Assembly (NCBI GenBank): GCA_043804925.1
Contig: JAZDIP010000041.1
Span: 1-41,226 of the forward strand
Direction: 5' to 3'
DNA from: ChocPot-Mid sp043804925
GTDB taxonomy: Bacteria; Bacteroidota; Ignavibacteria; Kapaibacteriales; UBA2268
Length of the DNA stretch: 41,226 bases
Part shown: one piece after another, positions 39,393-41,226 of the stretch
How positions within the stretch are numbered: position 1 is the stretch's first letter
Layout: each line of letters opens with the position of its first letter
Notes under the pieces: model-generated
What the model was told of the DNA's origin: nothing
The model's input: the letters and a program-made list of their open reading frames with translations, nothing else
The model's database searches: none
Position numbers and translations under genes: made by a program

Positions 39393-41226
39393 AAATTCTT
39401 TCAATTTTTTTAACAATATCTTCCTTGTCAAAAGGTTTCGATAAGTAATCACTGCATCCTTTGCTGAGAAATTCTTCCTTGTCACCTTTCATAGCGTATG
39501 CAGTCATAGCTATTATTGGAGTATCCTTATAATTTTTCATACCTCGTATTTTTTCCGTTACATCCAATCCGCTTTTTCCTTTTCCTAAGTTTATATCCAT
39601 CAATATGGCATGATAATTATTTTTCTCTGCCATTTCAATTGCTTTATCAGCGTTTGATGCATAGTCAATTATGCATAAATCCCTTAAGTATCTCTCTGTG
39701 AGAATACGGCTTGGAAGGTCGTCTTCGACAAGAAGGATTTTCGGTAGTTTTGGTTTTTTTACTTCTTCTGCTTTTTCTTGTTTGGTTGTAGATTTGCCTG
39801 ATACTTTTGTGCCATAATTCATAGCAGGGAATTTAACTGTAAATGTTGAACCTTTTCCAACTTCGCTATCAACAGTAATAGTGCCACCCATTATTTCAAC
39901 ATTCTTTTTTGTTATTGTCAAGCCAAGTCCGGTACCGTCAAAATTTCTGCTGATGCCTTCGCTTACCTGCCTGAATTCCTCAAAAATGACTTCCTGAAAC
40001 TCTTTTGGTATTCCTATTCCTGTATCAATAACTCTTATCACTGCATTTGTTTCGTCACCAATTATTTCAGAATCAACTTCAACGGTTATACCACCCATTA
40101 TAGTATATTTTACAGCATTATTGATAAGATTATTTAAAATTTTGCTCAACAGACTTTCATCGAGATTTGCAGTTACTTCCTCATCAATTATATTTGTCTG
40201 TAAATACAGGTTTTTTCTGTTTGCAATAGGTTGATATAGCTCTACAGAATCATAGACGGCAAATGGTATGCTAACCTCGTTTAAGCAAACGTTGATCTTA
40301 TTAGATTCTATTGCCGATAAGTCGAGTATCAAATTAAGAGTATCCATCAACCGGTCTCCACTGGAAACTATCATTTTTGCCATGTCTTTTTGTTCATCTC
40401 TAAAAAGTTCATTCTCGAGAAGTTTTGCAAAGCCCAAAATACCTATCATGGGAGTTCTCATTTCATGGCTCATATTAGCAAGAAAATTACCTTTTATCTT
40501 ACTAAGTTTTTCGGCTTCCTCTTTTGCTAAAATCAGTTCTTCTTCCGCTTTTTTGCGCTCGGTGATGTCTTGATTCACACCATAGGTTTTAACGGTATTT
40601 CCATTTTTGTCCTTTATTATAAAAAACCGGACATTTATATAACCAATTGTTCCGTCTGAGTATAAGATTCGGTGTTCTATTTGCCGGTTGAACTTGGGGT
40701 CTGTAGTCTCGAATGCTTTCCGGGTTTCTTCACCAACCATTTGCATATCTTCAGGATGGACAAAACGCCGGGCATACTCTGCCGACGTCATTACAAATCC
40801 ACCGACTTGCTCTGCAGTAGTACGGAATATTTTATAGAAATGGTCATTGAATGTAAATTCATCCTTTTTTACATCATATTCCCAGGGACCAAGATGTGCA
40901 ATTTCCAATGCATTGGAGAACTGCATTTGGCTTTTACGAAGCGAATCTTCTGCCTGCTTACGGGCGGTTATATCTTCGATTGTGCCTTCGTAATATTTTA
41001 TTTTTCCATCACTATCCCTAAAGACATTAGCATTCTCGCGTATAAAAACAATTGTACCGTCTTTTTTCTTCCAAGCCGATTCCAAACCGATTATTTTCCC
41101 ATCTCTTTCTATTAATTCACGGAATTCATTTCGTTGATATCCGGTTTCAAATCCATCCTTCTCTAAATTAAGTTGTGCCAGTTCATCGAAAGTATCATAT
41201 CCCAGCATTTTAACAAGCGTCGGATT
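39379..41226 (-). CDS. Hybrid sensor kinase, PAS-PAS-kinase-receiver (5' end outside window)
   Basis: At least 615 codons; the frame stays open through the right edge, and the residues before the first internal ATG (NPTLVKMLGYDTFDEL) are normal PAS sequence, so the real start is outside. A partial PAS domain ends at TIEDITARK, and a second PAS covers about 95-217 (counting from the ATG at 41208). The dimerization helix has His248 (NFLANMSHEMRTPMIGILGF), then come the ATPase motifs (NLINNAVKYT, DTGIGIP, FDGTGLGLTI). A C-terminal receiver (PKILLVEDDLPSR ... AILMDINLGKGKSGLD ... MTAYA ... SKPF) is complete, and no Hpt domain follows. It is probably cytoplasmic unless membrane segments lie upstream. 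First gene of the kinase cluster. Confidence 0.92.
   Translation of the reverse strand, partial: NPTLVKMLGYDTFDELAQLNLEKDGFETGYQRNEFRELIERDGKIIGLESAWKKKDGTIVFIRENANVFRDSDGKIKYYEGTIEDITARKQAEDSLRKSQMQFSNALEIAHLGPWEYDVKKDEFTFNDHFYKIFRTTAEQVGGFVMTSAEYARRFVHPEDMQMVGEETRKAFETTDPKFNRQIEHRILYSDGTIGYINVRFFIIKDKNGNTVKTYGVNQDITERKKAEEELILAKEEAEKLSKIKGNFLANMSHEMRTPMIGILGFAKLLENELFRDEQKDMAKMIVSSGDRLMDTLNLILDLSAIESNKINVCLNEVSIPFAVYDSVELYQPIANRKNLYLQTNIIDEEVTANLDESLLSKILNNLINNAVKYTIMGGITVEVDSEIIGDETNAVIRVIDTGIGIPKEFQEVIFEEFRQVSEGISRNFDGTGLGLTITKKNVEIMGGTITVDSEVGKGSTFTVKFPAMNYGTKVSGKSTTKQEKAEEVKKPKLPKILLVEDDLPSRILTERYLRDLCIIDYASNADKAIEMAEKNNYHAILMDINLGKGKSGLDVTEKIRGMKNYKDTPIIAMTAYAMKGDKEEFLSKGCSDYLSKPFDKEDIVKKIERILINC

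Noticed and set aside
1..41226. CRISPR array, insertion sequence or prophage
   Set aside because: No regularly spaced repeats with unique spacers, no transposase or integrase frame and no phage structural gene were found on either strand.

Overview
The window is an A+T-rich stretch of bacterial chromosome, most likely from the Bacteroidota/Chlorobiota/Ignavibacteriota lineage (Kapabacteria- or Ignavibacteria-like). This rests on a large secreted protein with a type IX secretion (T9SS) type A C-terminal sorting domain, a DUF3467 protein, DUF4159/DUF4175 proteins, lipoproteins with acidic residues right after the lipidated cysteine, and IPT/TIG plus sulfatase-modifying-factor (SUMF1-fold) surface proteins. 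There is no CRISPR array, no transposase and no phage gene. The only RNA gene found is one tRNA-Lys(CUU).

Layout. 1-4.7 kb (minus): a GH57 glucan-branching-type enzyme, a Wzx-type flippase, UDP-galactopyranose mutase and a possible 36-aa ORF. 5.0-8.7 kb (plus): a 1226-aa T9SS cargo protein. 8.8-10.9 kb (minus): a TPR envelope protein and DUF3467. 11.2-17.8 kb (minus): a compact six-gene unit, read as SulP/STAS transporter, cytidylate-kinase-like/BON/receiver fusion, Cache-type histidine kinase, stand-alone receiver, histidine-kinase-like protein without a recognisable ATP site, stand-alone receiver. 17.9-20.5 kb (minus): an M28 peptidase with a PDZ domain and endonuclease III. 20.6-27.1 kb (plus): rsmG, DUF4159, DUF4175, then a PspC/LiaF-like pair. 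27.5-31.1 kb (plus): two paralogous TIG-SUMF1 lipoproteins. 31.2-35.1 kb (plus): folB, folK, dnaG and a YbbR-domain protein, followed by tRNA-Lys. 35.3-41.2 kb (minus): a sensor-kinase cluster with a 663-bp internal duplication and a PAS-receiver-tail deletion remnant; its first gene runs off the right edge.

The best candidate for an undescribed system is the 11.2-17.8 kb unit. It looks like a complete multistep phosphorelay (kinase, receiver, kinase-derived histidine phosphotransferase candidate, receiver) with no DNA-binding output, packed with a SulP transporter whose STAS domain keeps its Asp-x-Ser-Gly motif and which carries a roughly 135-residue helical insertion. The only output-like module is a cytidylate-kinase fold with a degraded P-loop fused to BON and receiver domains. 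The inference is post-translational control of transport; the sequence does not prove it.

The second theme is repeats. Short palindromes (a conserved TGAGCTTGTC core with different but self-complementary arms, and a TGTCAGTTGT/ACAACTGACA palindrome) occur both between genes and inside coding sequence. In the GH57 gene the two families sit side by side and add about 36 in-frame residues. Three unrelated heptanucleotide tandem arrays sit at gene boundaries; one of them replaces the ribosome-binding region of the Cache kinase.
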